Translations under genes and position numbers: made by a program
The notes under the pieces: generated by a model
Told to the model about the DNA's origin: nothing
Seen by the model: only the letters and a program-made list of their open reading frames with translations
Databases searched by the model: none
Shown here: positions 51,278 through 59,864 of the stretch, in pieces
Layout of the letters: the number at the start of each line of letters is the position of its first letter
Position numbering within the stretch: the first letter of the stretch is position 1
Assembly (NCBI RefSeq): GCF_024349785.1
Contig: NZ_AP018818.1
Coordinates: forward strand, 747,001-811,000
Length of the DNA: 64,000 bases
Origin: Sphingomonas bisphenolicum
GTDB lineage: Bacteria > Pseudomonadota > Alphaproteobacteria > Sphingomonadales > Sphingomonadaceae
Direction: 5' to 3'

Positions 51278-52098
51278 AGGCTTGTGGGGATTCACCGGGA
51301 ATTGATGACGGCTGCAGCGAGGTGGATCATGGCCTCGAAGCTGCGATCGGTTTTGCAGGCGCGCATGGCGATACGCTTGAATTCCTTGAGTTTGCAGAAG
51401 AAGTTTTCGATGAGGTGGCGCCACTTGTACATTTCGGCGTCGAGCGGGATGGGTCTGGCGCGTCGCGGGTGCTGCGAGATGACGATTTTTGCACCCCGCT
51501 CGTTGAGATCGGCGACGATATCGTTGCTGTCGAAAGCCTTGTCAGCGAGCAGTGCGCCGAACTTGATGCCGTCGATGAGTGGAGCAACGCCAACCGTGTC
51601 GAAGCGGTGGCCGGGCATCAAGCGGAAGCGGACAAGGTTGCCCAGCGCATCGGTCAAAGCCAGGATCTTGGTCGTCATGCCTCCTTTGGAACGACCAATG
51701 GCCTGGCTCTGAGTCCCCCTTTTGCGCCCTGGCCGTGCCGGTGAACCTTGACGATGGTGGCATCGATCATGGCGTATTCCATGTCGGGTTCATCCGACAG
51801 AGCATCGAAAATCCGCTTGAAAACATCGGCTTCCCGCCAATCGCGAAATCGGCGGAATGCCGTGCTCCAATTGCCGAACATCGCCGGTAGGTCGCGCCAT
51901 GGACTTCCAGTGCGGACAATCCACAGCACTGCCTCCACGAACAGCCGGTTGTTTCTGCCGCTGCGTCCGGGGTCGGTGATCTTGCCCAGACAGTGCGGTT
52001 CCATCTGCGCCCATTGGGCGTCCGTCAGTACAAAGCGATCCATCCAGAGTGTGAATCACAACTCCAGCAAAAGGGGAATCCTAAATCCCCACAGCCCT
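51278..52098 (-). mobile_element. IS5-family (IS427-like) insertion sequence, copy 2 (821 bp)
   Basis: Same length, ends and predicted products as copy 1 (21344-22164), same orientation, flanked by TA (51276-51277 and 52099-52100). It interrupts the parE toxin gene. Confidence 0.93.
51292..52043 (-). CDS. IS5-family transposase, copy 2, with -1 frameshift
   Basis: orfA 52043-51675 and orfB 51678-51292 match copy 1 residue for residue. The slip site is CCCCCTTTT on the plus strand at 51715-51723. Since both copies are unchanged, either could be active in transposition. Confidence 0.88.
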
Positions 52099-52274
52099 TA
52101 GTTCGCGCGTTCCCGGCACCCGGCCAGGCCGGCCCATGGCAGGGAGCCGGGACAGGTCGGCTGCTTTTTGCGAAAAGATCGTGTCGAGCCTGATCGCCGC
52201 GCGCGGGCTGCGCGCTTCGACATAGTCGTAAATGGCGTCACGATCCCTGACGGCATCGGCCGTCCAGCGCAGCC

Positions 52275-52562
52275 TCATCGCTCGCCGTCTGATGTCCGCA
52301 GCGTGGCGGCACGTCGTGCGGCGAAATGCGTCTCGACTTCATCGCCGGCGATCAGGTAGCCTGCCTGCGCGGATGCGCGTCCGGCGTCGACCTGACGACG
52401 GAACCAGGCGTCATGGCTTTCGGCCTGTTCCTCGCGCAGTACGACATCGCGCATGAAATCGCGCAACAATTGCGCGCCGGTGCGATCCTGCGCCTTGGCC
52501 GCGCGGGCGAAGCGGCCCTTGAGTTCCTGATCCACGCGAAAGGTGAAGGTCGCCTCATTCAT
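52275..52562 (-). CDS. ParD/RelB-type antitoxin, orphaned (95 aa)
   Basis: Short N-terminal ribbon-helix-helix-like segment (MNEATFTFRVDQELKGRFARAAKAQ) then an amphipathic helical tail that would wrap the toxin (ESHDAWFRRQVDAGRASAQAGY). Its stop overlaps the parE start (ATGA), the usual antitoxin-first order. A large inverted repeat lies immediately upstream. With parE split by the IS, the antitoxin stands alone. Confidence 0.85.
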   Translation of the reverse strand: MNEATFTFRVDQELKGRFARAAKAQDRTGAQLLRDFMRDVVLREEQAESHDAWFRRQVDAGRASAQAGYLIAGDEVETHFAARRAATLRTSDGER

Positions 52563-52622
52563 GGCGGGCCGGCTCCATGTGTTGCATATGCAGTGCATTG
52601 TAATACATGGAGCCGGCCCGCC
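52563..52622. repeat. 18-bp perfect inverted repeat between antitoxin and ALDH genes
   Basis: GGCGGGCCGGCTCCATGT (52563-52580) and its exact reverse complement (52605-52622) flank a 24-base AT-richer centre containing TGCATATGCA. It starts directly after the antitoxin start codon and ends 5 bp before the ALDH stop. It could be the operator/promoter of the toxin-antitoxin pair, a terminator for the ALDH gene, or both. Confidence 0.7.
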
Positions 52623-52627
52623 CAATA

Positions 52628-54100
52628 TCAGAATTCGATCAGCGCGACCTTGGTCTTGAGGTTCGCCATATAGGCTTCGCGGCCGAGATCCTTGCCGATG
52701 CCCGATTGCTTGTAGCCGCCGGTGGGCAGGATGAAGTCGTTGCTGCGACCGTAGCGGTTGACCCAGATGGTGCCGGCTTCCAGCGAACGGGTGGCGCGCA
52801 GGGCGCGGCCAATGTCGCCGGTATGGACGCCGGCGGCCAGGCCATAGTCGCTGTCGTTTGCCAGCGCATAGGCTTCCTCTTCGTCCGCGAAGGTCTGGAC
52901 GGTGAGGACCGGGCCGAAGATTTCGCCCTGCACGACCTCGCTCTTCTGGTCGACATTGGCGAGCAGGGTCGGCGCGAAATAGCTGCCCTCCTCCGACGCG
53001 GCTGCACGGCCGCCGCCGGTGAGCGCTTCCGCCCCTGCCGCGACAGCGCGGCCGACGATAGCGGCCATGCGGTCGAGCTGGCCTTCGGATATGATCGGCC
53101 CCAGCGTGCTGTCGGCGGCCCAGGTCGGGCCGGCCCGGTGCGCGGCGAAGGCGGCGACGAGGCGATCGATCACCTGGTCCGCGACCTTGTCCTGCACCAG
53201 CAGGCGCGATCCGGCGACGCAGACCTGACCCGCATTGAGGGTGATGGCGCGGGCGACGATGGCTGACGCCTTGTCCAATTCTGCATCGGCGAAGATGATC
53301 TGCGGGCTTTTGCCGCCCAGTTCCAGCGTGACCGGCTTCGGCCCGGTTTCCGCGCAGGCGGCCATGATGGCGGCGCCGGTGCGGGTGGAGCCGGTGAAGG
53401 TGACCTTCGCCACTTCGGGGCGGCGCACCAATGGATCGCCAACCGAGCGGCCGTCGCCCTGCACGATGTTGAAGATGCCCGCGGGCAGCCCCGCCTCGAT
53501 CGCCAGTTCGGCGAGGCGCACGATGCTGAAGGGCGTCATTTCCGACGGCTTGAGGACGATGCTGTTGCCCGCAGCGATGGCAGGCGCAATCTTCCACGCC
53601 GCCATCACCAGCGGAAGGTTCCACGGCGCGATCGCGGCGACGACGCCATAGGGTTCGGTGATGGTGAGGCCCAGCTTGTCAGGCGTGGTGGACGCGACTT
53701 CGCCGCCGACCTTGTCCGCCCATTCGGCGAAGAAGCGGATGGTTTCGGCGGTGTAGCTCAAATCCCAGGCGGTGATTTCCTTGAGCATCCGGGTGGACCC
53801 CAAGGCTTCGAGCGGGGCGAGCGTCGCGGCGTCGGCCTCGATCAGGTCGGCCCAGCGACGCATCACCTTCATCCGGCCGCGCGGATCGGTCTGCGCCCAG
53901 CCGCTGGTCTTGTAGGCGCGCTGCGCGCTGTCGACCGCTTCGACCAGTTGGTCCGCATCGACGCTGTCCAATTCGGCCTGTATCCGGCCGTCGGACGGTC
54001 GCCGCACGATGAGGGCCGGCCCGTGACCTGCAACCCGGCGCCCGCCGATGAAATTATGCGCATGGGGCAGGCTGATCTGATCGGGGTTGAAACCGGCCAC
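52628..54100 (-). CDS. Aldehyde dehydrogenase (490 aa), gamma-aminobutyraldehyde/PuuC-like
   Basis: ALDH with PWNLPLVMAAWKIAPAIAAGNS, base in LELGGKSPQII, catalytic Cys in NAGQVCVAGSRLL and a C-terminal GGYKQSGIGKDLGREAY, the class that oxidises amino-aldehydes or betaine aldehyde. The start is GTG at 54100: AAGGAG sits 8 bases before it, while ATGs further up lack a ribosome site. It is on the opposite strand to the rest of the block; the next gene (GNAT) is divergent. Confidence 0.87.
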   Translation of the reverse strand: MAGFNPDQISLPHAHNFIGGRRVAGHGPALIVRRPSDGRIQAELDSVDADQLVEAVDSAQRAYKTSGWAQTDPRGRMKVMRRWADLIEADAATLAPLEALGSTRMLKEITAWDLSYTAETIRFFAEWADKVGGEVASTTPDKLGLTITEPYGVVAAIAPWNLPLVMAAWKIAPAIAAGNSIVLKPSEMTPFSIVRLAELAIEAGLPAGIFNIVQGDGRSVGDPLVRRPEVAKVTFTGSTRTGAAIMAACAETGPKPVTLELGGKSPQIIFADAELDKASAIVARAITLNAGQVCVAGSRLLVQDKVADQVIDRLVAAFAAHRAGPTWAADSTLGPIISEGQLDRMAAIVGRAVAAGAEALTGGGRAAASEEGSYFAPTLLANVDQKSEVVQGEIFGPVLTVQTFADEEEAYALANDSDYGLAAGVHTGDIGRALRATRSLEAGTIWVNRYGRSNDFILPTGGYKQSGIGKDLGREAYMANLKTKVALIEF

Positions 54101-54304
54101 GGCATAATCTCCTTCATACGGACATTCTTGTAAAATAGGCGGGCGTGACGGCATTTGTTGCAGTTGCGCGGGAAAATGTGCGCGATAATCTTCCAAAATC
54201 AGCGCGAAGGCGGCAGCCAATGCTTGAAGCGCGCGCTTAATGTCCGGCCATTGATTCCGAACAGAGGCAGGCGGGCGTCCCTTTCCCGCCAAGGAGCAAG
54301 ACGC

Positions 54305-55177
54305 ATGGCGACAGGCATAGAGGCGATGGTGGACCTGCGGCGGATGACCGTCGAGGATCTGGCCGCCGCCCATACCCTATCGAGCGAACAGAAATGGCCC
54401 CACCGCATCGAGGATTGGGAGATGCTGTTCGGCCTGGGTTTCGGTTATGTCGTCGAGCGCGATGGCCCAGAGGGTCAACGGGAAGTGATCGGCACCGCCA
54501 TGGCCTGGCTCTATGGCGAGGATGCCGCGACGCTGGGCATGGTGATCGTGTCCCCGCAGGCGCAGGGCATGGGGCTGGGCCGCCGGTTGATGGAAGCGGT
54601 GCTGGGCGATCTGGGCACGCGCACAGTGCTGCTCAACGCCACCGATGAAGGCGCGCCGCTTTATCGCAAGCTGGGGTTCGCAACCATCGGCCCGGTGTTC
54701 CAGCATCAGGGCGCCGCCTTTGCCGTGCCGATGGCCGAACTGATCCCCGACGAGCGGGTGCGCCCGCTGGGCGCCAAGGATATGGCGACGCTGCACGACC
54801 TGGCGCGCCGCGCGACCGGCATGGACCGCGACGCGTTGCTCGATGCGCTGGTGCCCGGCGCGCAGGGCGTGGTGCTCACCCGCTGTAACGAGCCGGTGGG
54901 CTTCGCCCTGTTCCGGCGCTTCGGCCGGGGCTATGTCGTCGGGCCGACCGTCGCGCCCGATAGCGGCGGGGCGAAGGCGCTGATCTCGCACTGGCTGGGA
55001 TCGAATGCGGGCATGTTCTGCCGGCTGGACGTGCCGGAAGAAAGCGGGCTTGGCGGCTGGCTCGACGAGCTGGGCCTGCCCTGCGTCGGCCGGGTGGTGC
55101 GCATGGTGCGCGGCCCGCAACCGGTGATCGATCCTTCGGTCACGACCTTCTCTCTCACCACGCAGGCGCTCGGATGA
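54305..55177 (+). CDS. GNAT-family N-acetyltransferase with C-terminal extension (290 aa)
   Basis: N-terminal acetyltransferase domain with the acetyl-CoA loop SPQAQGMGLGRRLMEAVL and NATDEGAPLYRKLGF; the C-terminal 140 residues (VRPLGAKDMATLHDLARRATGMDR, GRGYVVGPTVAPD) form a second GNAT-like half as in two-domain members of unknown substrate. AAGGAG sets the ATG at 54305. Its stop overlaps the next gene (ATGA), so it is co-translated with a semialdehyde dehydrogenase; it may acetylate an amine intermediate. Confidence 0.87.
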   Translation: MATGIEAMVDLRRMTVEDLAAAHTLSSEQKWPHRIEDWEMLFGLGFGYVVERDGPEGQREVIGTAMAWLYGEDAATLGMVIVSPQAQGMGLGRRLMEAVLGDLGTRTVLLNATDEGAPLYRKLGFATIGPVFQHQGAAFAVPMAELIPDERVRPLGAKDMATLHDLARRATGMDRDALLDALVPGAQGVVLTRCNEPVGFALFRRFGRGYVVGPTVAPDSGGAKALISHWLGSNAGMFCRLDVPEESGLGGWLDELGLPCVGRVVRMVRGPQPVIDPSVTTFSLTTQALG

Positions 55178-56637
55178 CCCTTACCCTCGACAATCCCGCC
55201 CTTTTCATCGAACGCGCCTTCATCGGCGGGGCATGGGTCGACGCGACGTCCGGCGCGACCCTGCCGGTCGACAATCCCGCGACCGGCGCGATCATCGGCG
55301 CCGTGCCTGATTGTAGCGAGGCCGATACGCTGGCCGCCATCGCCGCGGCCGAGGCGGCTTTCCCGGCATGGAAGGCGCGGACGGCAGGCGATCGCGCCGC
55401 TATGCTGGAGCGCTGGCACGCGCTGGTGCTGGCCAATGTCACCGACCTCGGCCGGATCATGACGGCCGAACAGGGCAAGCCGATCGCGGAGGCCGAGGGC
55501 GAGATTCGCTATGCCGCGAGCTTCATCAAATGGTTCGCGGAAGAAGGCCGCCGCGTCGATGGCGGCATCGTGCCCGCGCCGGAGGCCAATCGCCGCATAT
55601 TGGTCATGAAGGAGCCGGTGGGGGTATCGGCGGCGATCACGCCGTGGAATTTTCCCGCCGCGATGATTACCCGCAAATGCGCGCCGGCTTTGGCGGCCGG
55701 TTGCCCGGTGGTGGTCAAGCCATCGGAGCTGACCCCCTTCACCGCGCTGGCGCTGGCGAAGCTGGCGGAGGAAGCCGGCATCCCGGCGGGTGTGTTCAAT
55801 ATCGTCACCGGCCTGCCGACGGCGATCGGCGGGGCGCTGACCGCCAGTCCGGTGGTGCGCAAATTGTCCTTCACCGGATCGACGCGGGTGGGGTCGCTGC
55901 TGATGCGGCAATGCGCCGACACGATCAAGCGGGTGAGCTTCGAGCTGGGTGGCAATGCCCCGTTGATCGTGTTCGACGATGCCGATGTGGACATCGCCGT
56001 CGCCAGTGCGATGGTCAGCAAATTCCGCAATGCAGGCCAGACCTGCGTATGCGCGAACCGCATATTGGTGCAGGACGGGGTCTACGACCAGTTCGCCGAG
56101 AAGCTGGCCAGGGCGGTGTCCGCGCTAAAGGTCGCGCCGGGCGACATGGCAGGCAGCACGATCGGCCCGCTGATCAACGTCGCCGCCGTCGAGAAGGTGC
56201 AGGCGCATGTCGAGGATGCGTTGTCGCATGGTGCGACTTTGTTCGCGCAGGCAGCCAATGATGCGACGGGTGCCCGGTTTGCGACGCCGGTCATCCTGAC
56301 CGGGGCGACGCGGGACATGCGGCTGGCGCAGGAAGAGACGTTCGGGCCGGTCGCACCGCTGTTCCGCTTCACCCATGAGGAGGAAGGGATGGAGCTGGCC
56401 AACGCCACCAGCTATGGCCTGGCCGCCTATTTCTACACCGAAAATCTGCATCGCGCCTTCCGCGTGGCGGAGCGGCTGGAGGCCGGGATGGTCGCGCTCA
56501 ACAGCGGGGCAATCGCCATGGAGGTCGCGCCGTTCGGCGGGGTCAAGATGTCGGGCCTGGGCCGCGAAGGCGCGCATGCGGGGATCGAGGAATATCTGGA
56601 AACCAAGGCGTTCCATATTGCGGGGCTTAAACTCTAA
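55174..56637 (+). CDS. gabD: Succinate-semialdehyde dehydrogenase-like ALDH (487 aa)
   Basis: GabD-type sequence: AEGEIRYAASFIKWFAEEGRRVDG, TPWNFPAAMITRKCAPALAAGCP, SFELGGNAPLIVFDDAD, catalytic Cys in GQTCVCANRILVQ (with a second Cys two residues on, as in the redox-switch SSADHs) and GREGAHAGIEEYLETK at the C-terminus. It turns succinate or glutarate semialdehyde into the diacid for the TCA cycle. It probably receives the product of the aminotransferase and oxidases in this block. Confidence 0.9.
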   Translation: MTLTLDNPALFIERAFIGGAWVDATSGATLPVDNPATGAIIGAVPDCSEADTLAAIAAAEAAFPAWKARTAGDRAAMLERWHALVLANVTDLGRIMTAEQGKPIAEAEGEIRYAASFIKWFAEEGRRVDGGIVPAPEANRRILVMKEPVGVSAAITPWNFPAAMITRKCAPALAAGCPVVVKPSELTPFTALALAKLAEEAGIPAGVFNIVTGLPTAIGGALTASPVVRKLSFTGSTRVGSLLMRQCADTIKRVSFELGGNAPLIVFDDADVDIAVASAMVSKFRNAGQTCVCANRILVQDGVYDQFAEKLARAVSALKVAPGDMAGSTIGPLINVAAVEKVQAHVEDALSHGATLFAQAANDATGARFATPVILTGATRDMRLAQEETFGPVAPLFRFTHEEEGMELANATSYGLAAYFYTENLHRAFRVAERLEAGMVALNSGAIAMEVAPFGGVKMSGLGREGAHAGIEEYLETKAFHIAGLKL

Positions 56638-56721
56638 GCCCCGCCCAATTCATCATACAAAGCGCCCTTCGACATTCAAACGGGACAAGTGGCTCGTTTG
56701 AACAGGGCGAACGGAGTGATT

Positions 56722-57801
56722 ATGTCCGCCATCAATCGCAACTATGCCATCTCCGTCATTCCCGGCGACGGGATCGGCAAGGAAGTCATGCCCGAGGGCA
56801 TCCGCGTGCTGGAACGTGCGGCAAGCCTCTATGGCTTTTCGATCGAACAGAAATGGCAGGATTTCGCCTGCTGCGACTATTATGCCAAGCACGGCCAGAT
56901 GATGCCCGACGACTGGAAGGCGCAGATCGGCAATCCTGACGCGATCTTCTTCGGCGCGGTCGGCTGGCCCGATACGGTGCCGGATCATATCTCGCTCTGG
57001 GGATCGCTGCTCCAGTTCCGGCGCGAATATGATCAATATGTCAATTTGCGCCCCGTTCGACTGATGCCTGGCGTCCCCTGCCCGCTGGCCGGGCGCGAGC
57101 CGGGCGACATCGATTTCTGGGTCGTGCGCGAAAATACCGAGGGCGAATATAGCTCGGTCGGCGGCAAGATGTTTCCCGGCACCGACCGGGAGATCGTGAT
57201 CCAGGAGACGGTGATGACCCGGCACGGCACCGACCGGGTGCTGCGCTACGCCTTCGAACTGGCGGCGACGCGGGATCGCAAGCATGTCACGTCGGCGACC
57301 AAGTCCAACGGCATCGCCATCACCATGCCCTGGTGGGACGAGCGGGTGGAGGAGATGGCGAAACACTATCCGACCGTCACCCATGACAAATATCATATCG
57401 ATATTTTGACCGCGCAGTTCGTGCTGAACCCGGACCGCTTCGACGTGGTGGTGGCCTCCAACCTGTTCGGCGACATCTTGTCCGACCTTGGCCCGGCCTG
57501 CACCGGCACGATCGGGGTGGCGCCGTCGGGCAATATCAATCCGGACCGCACCGCGCCCTCGCTGTTCGAGCCGGTCCACGGCTCCGCGCCCGACATCGCC
57601 GGCAAGGGGATCGCCAATCCGGTCGGGCAAATCTGGTCGGCGGCGATGATGCTGGAGCATCTGGGCGAGGCGGACGCCGCCGCCGCGATCATGCGCGCAG
57701 TCGAGACGGTGCTGGCCGAGCCGGGCCTGCGCACCGGCGACCTGAAGGGCAAGGCGAATACCGAGCAGTGCGGCAGGGCTGTCGCCGACGCGCTGGCCTG
57801 A
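56722..57801 (+). CDS. Tartrate dehydrogenase / D-malate dehydrogenase family (359 aa)
   Basis: Beta-decarboxylating dehydrogenase of the IPMDH/ICDH fold: VIPGDGIGKEVMPEG, RENTEGEYSSVGG, YHIDILTAQFVLNPDRFDVV and SNLFGDILSDLGP with the metal-binding aspartates. The FWVVRENTEGEYSSVGG version belongs to TtuC/DmlA-type enzymes acting on tartrate or D-malate. GGAGTG precedes the ATG at 56722. Probably oxidises a hydroxydiacid product of the pathway to pyruvate or an oxo acid. Confidence 0.88.
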   Translation: MSAINRNYAISVIPGDGIGKEVMPEGIRVLERAASLYGFSIEQKWQDFACCDYYAKHGQMMPDDWKAQIGNPDAIFFGAVGWPDTVPDHISLWGSLLQFRREYDQYVNLRPVRLMPGVPCPLAGREPGDIDFWVVRENTEGEYSSVGGKMFPGTDREIVIQETVMTRHGTDRVLRYAFELAATRDRKHVTSATKSNGIAITMPWWDERVEEMAKHYPTVTHDKYHIDILTAQFVLNPDRFDVVVASNLFGDILSDLGPACTGTIGVAPSGNINPDRTAPSLFEPVHGSAPDIAGKGIANPVGQIWSAAMMLEHLGEADAAAAIMRAVETVLAEPGLRTGDLKGKANTEQCGRAVADALA

Positions 57802-57813
57802 CCGCTGCGAACG

Positions 57814-57836
57814 GACGCGGCAGAATATGCTGCGTC
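57814..57836 (+). terminator. Possible weak hairpin terminator after the tartrate dehydrogenase gene
   Basis: GACGCGGCA-GAATA-TGCTGCGTC has one mismatch and is followed by GGTTCCCGTTT, not a clean T-run. The 142-bp gap should also hold the promoter of the aminotransferase. Confidence 0.35.
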
Positions 57837-57943
57837 GGTTCCCGTTTAAAGCGGGCGAGGGTGCCTATTCGCCCCATATCGGGCTTTCGCCCTGCCGCAT
57901 AAGGATAGGCTGAACTTCAGAACCACAATGGCGAGCCCCTAAG

Positions 57944-59332
57944 ATGACGCTGCATTCCAATCGGTCCCTTCTGGACATCGACCGCGACCATCTGATCCAT
58001 CCGGTCACTTCCTTCCGCGGGCATGAAGCGCATGGCGCGCTGCTGCTGGAAAGCGGCAAGGGGATGTGGCTGAAGGATTTGGAAGGCAAGGAGCTACTCG
58101 ACGCCTTTGCCGGCCTGTGGTGCGTCAATGTCGGCTATGGCCAGGACAGCATCGCCGAGGTGGCGGCCGAGCAGATGCGCCGGCTGCCCTATGCGACGGG
58201 CTATTTCCATTTCGGCAGCGAGCCGGCGGTGCGGCTGGCGCAGAAGCTGGTGGACCTCAGTCCCGAGGGCCTGGACCATGTCTATTTCACTTTGGGCGGG
58301 TCGGACGCGGTGGATAGCGCGATCCGGTACATCACCCATTATTACAACGCGATCGGCAAGCCGGAGAAGAAGCAGTGCATCGCGCTGGAGCGCGGCTATC
58401 ACGGGTCGAGCAGCACCGGCGCGGGGCTGACGGCGCTGGCCAATTTCCACCGCGGTTTCGACCTGCCGCTGCGCTGGCAGCATCATATCGCGTCGCCCTA
58501 CCCCTATCGCAGCGATTTGGAAGGCGACGATGCCGCGATCATCGCGCGGTCGGTGCAGGAGTTGAAGGACAAGGTCGCAGCGCTGGGCGCGGACAAGGTC
58601 GCCGCCTTCTTCTGCGAGCCGATCCAGGGATCGGGCGGCGTGATCGTGCCGCCGGTCGGCTGGCTCAAGGCGATGCGCGAGACCTGTACGCAGCTCGACA
58701 TTCTCTTCGTCACGGACGAGGTCATCACCGGCTTCGGCCGCACCGGGCCGATGTTCGCGTGCGAAGCGGAGGGGGTGACGCCGGACCTCATGACTTTGGC
58801 CAAGGGGCTGACCGCCGGTTATGTGCCGATGGGCGCGCTGCTGATGTCGGGCAAGGTCTATGAGGGCATCGCCAATGGCGCGGCACCCGAGGTCGCGATC
58901 GGCCATGGCGCGACCTATTCGGGCCATCCGGTGAGCGCGGCAGTGGGGCTGGAAGTGCTGCGCCTCTATACAGATGGCGGCATATTGGCGAATGGGCAGA
59001 AGGTCGCCGCGCGCTTCGACGCGGGCATGGCGGGGTTGGTCGATCATCCGATGGTCGGCGATACGCGCGGACGGGGCCTGCTGGGCGCGATCGAACTAGT
59101 GGCGGACAAGGGGACGAAGGCGCGGTTCGATCCCGGCCTGAAACTGGCCGACCGGCTGTTCGCCAAAGCCTATGACAATGGCGTCATCTTCCGCGCCTTC
59201 GCCGACAATATCATCGGCCTGGCCCCTGCGCTGTGCGCGTCGGACGGCGAGATGGACGAGATATTCGCCCGCATCGCCAAGACGCTGGACGATCTGCTCG
59301 AAGAGGCGGATATTCGCGCGGCGCTGGGATAA
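57944..59332 (+). CDS. Class III omega-aminotransferase (462 aa)
   Basis: PLP aminotransferase: FAGLWCVNVGYGQDSIAEVAAEQM, LGGSDAVDSAIRYI, YHGSSSTGAGLT, the PLP-pocket Asp in FVTDEVITGFGRTG and the Schiff-base Lys in MTLAKGLTAGYVPMGA. It belongs with putrescine/beta-alanine:pyruvate aminotransferases (SpuC type). The product would be an aldehyde for the adjacent semialdehyde dehydrogenases. An Lrp regulator follows 21 bp downstream. Confidence 0.9.
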   Translation: MTLHSNRSLLDIDRDHLIHPVTSFRGHEAHGALLLESGKGMWLKDLEGKELLDAFAGLWCVNVGYGQDSIAEVAAEQMRRLPYATGYFHFGSEPAVRLAQKLVDLSPEGLDHVYFTLGGSDAVDSAIRYITHYYNAIGKPEKKQCIALERGYHGSSSTGAGLTALANFHRGFDLPLRWQHHIASPYPYRSDLEGDDAAIIARSVQELKDKVAALGADKVAAFFCEPIQGSGGVIVPPVGWLKAMRETCTQLDILFVTDEVITGFGRTGPMFACEAEGVTPDLMTLAKGLTAGYVPMGALLMSGKVYEGIANGAAPEVAIGHGATYSGHPVSAAVGLEVLRLYTDGGILANGQKVAARFDAGMAGLVDHPMVGDTRGRGLLGAIELVADKGTKARFDPGLKLADRLFAKAYDNGVIFRAFADNIIGLAPALCASDGEMDEIFARIAKTLDDLLEEADIRAALG

Positions 59333-59353
59333 GATAGACGGGGAGCAAGGCAT

Positions 59354-59848
59354 ATGTTGGGCGGACCCAGACTGGACAGGATCGACCTCAAGATCCTCAC
59401 GCAGCTTCAGCAATCAGGCCGTATCACCAATGTCGAACTGGCCGATGCGGTCGGCCTGTCCCCCAGCCCCTGCCTGACCCGCGTCAAGCGGCTGGAGAAG
59501 GCCGGCTATATCACCGGCTATGGCGCGCATATCAACCTGCACAAGCTGGGCGAATATCTGACCGTCTTTACCGAGGTGACGCTGACCGAGCATCGCGCGG
59601 GTGACTTTTCCCGGTTCGAGACGCGCATCCGCAAGCTGGACGAGATCGTCGAGTGCCATCTGGTCAGCGGCGGCTATGACTATCTGCTGAAATTCGTGAC
59701 GCGCGGCGTGGCGCATTATCAGTCGATCATCGAGGGCATGCTGGAGAGCGACTACGGCATCGAGAAATATTTCAGCTATGTCGTCATCAAGTCGCCCTTC
59801 ATCAAACATCATTATCCGATCCAGCATCTGTTCGGCGAGCAACGATAG
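59354..59848 (+). CDS. Lrp/AsnC-family regulator (164 aa)
   Basis: N-terminal HTH RIDLKILTQLQQSGRITNVELADAVGLSPSPCLTRVKRLEKAG and the C-terminal RAM domain (EVTLTEHRAGDFSRFETRIRKLDEIVECHLVSGGYDYLLKF) that binds amino acids and drives octamer assembly. Located between the aminotransferase and the amidohydrolase, it probably controls the nitrogen-compound block in response to an amino acid. Confidence 0.92.
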   Translation: MLGGPRLDRIDLKILTQLQQSGRITNVELADAVGLSPSPCLTRVKRLEKAGYITGYGAHINLHKLGEYLTVFTEVTLTEHRAGDFSRFETRIRKLDEIVECHLVSGGYDYLLKFVTRGVAHYQSIIEGMLESDYGIEKYFSYVVIKSPFIKHHYPIQHLFGEQR

Positions 59849-59864
59849 GGCTAAGTTTCCAAGC

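Larger units (their letters stand above)
51168..52278 (-). pseudogene. parE: ParE-family toxin gene split by the IS element
   Basis: The N-terminal 60 codons run from 52278 to the IS edge (MRLRWTADAVRDRDAIYDYV ... RLPAMGRPGRVPGTREL), and the last 35 codons lie at 51277-51168 (IAHRNYILVYDLTDTDVRIL...ARLWPPQERR, then TGA). Removing the 821-bp IS and one copy of the duplicated TA joins them in frame to a 95-residue ParE/RelE toxin. The upstream antitoxin gene overlaps its start (ATGA). The toxin is therefore inactivated. Confidence 0.9.
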
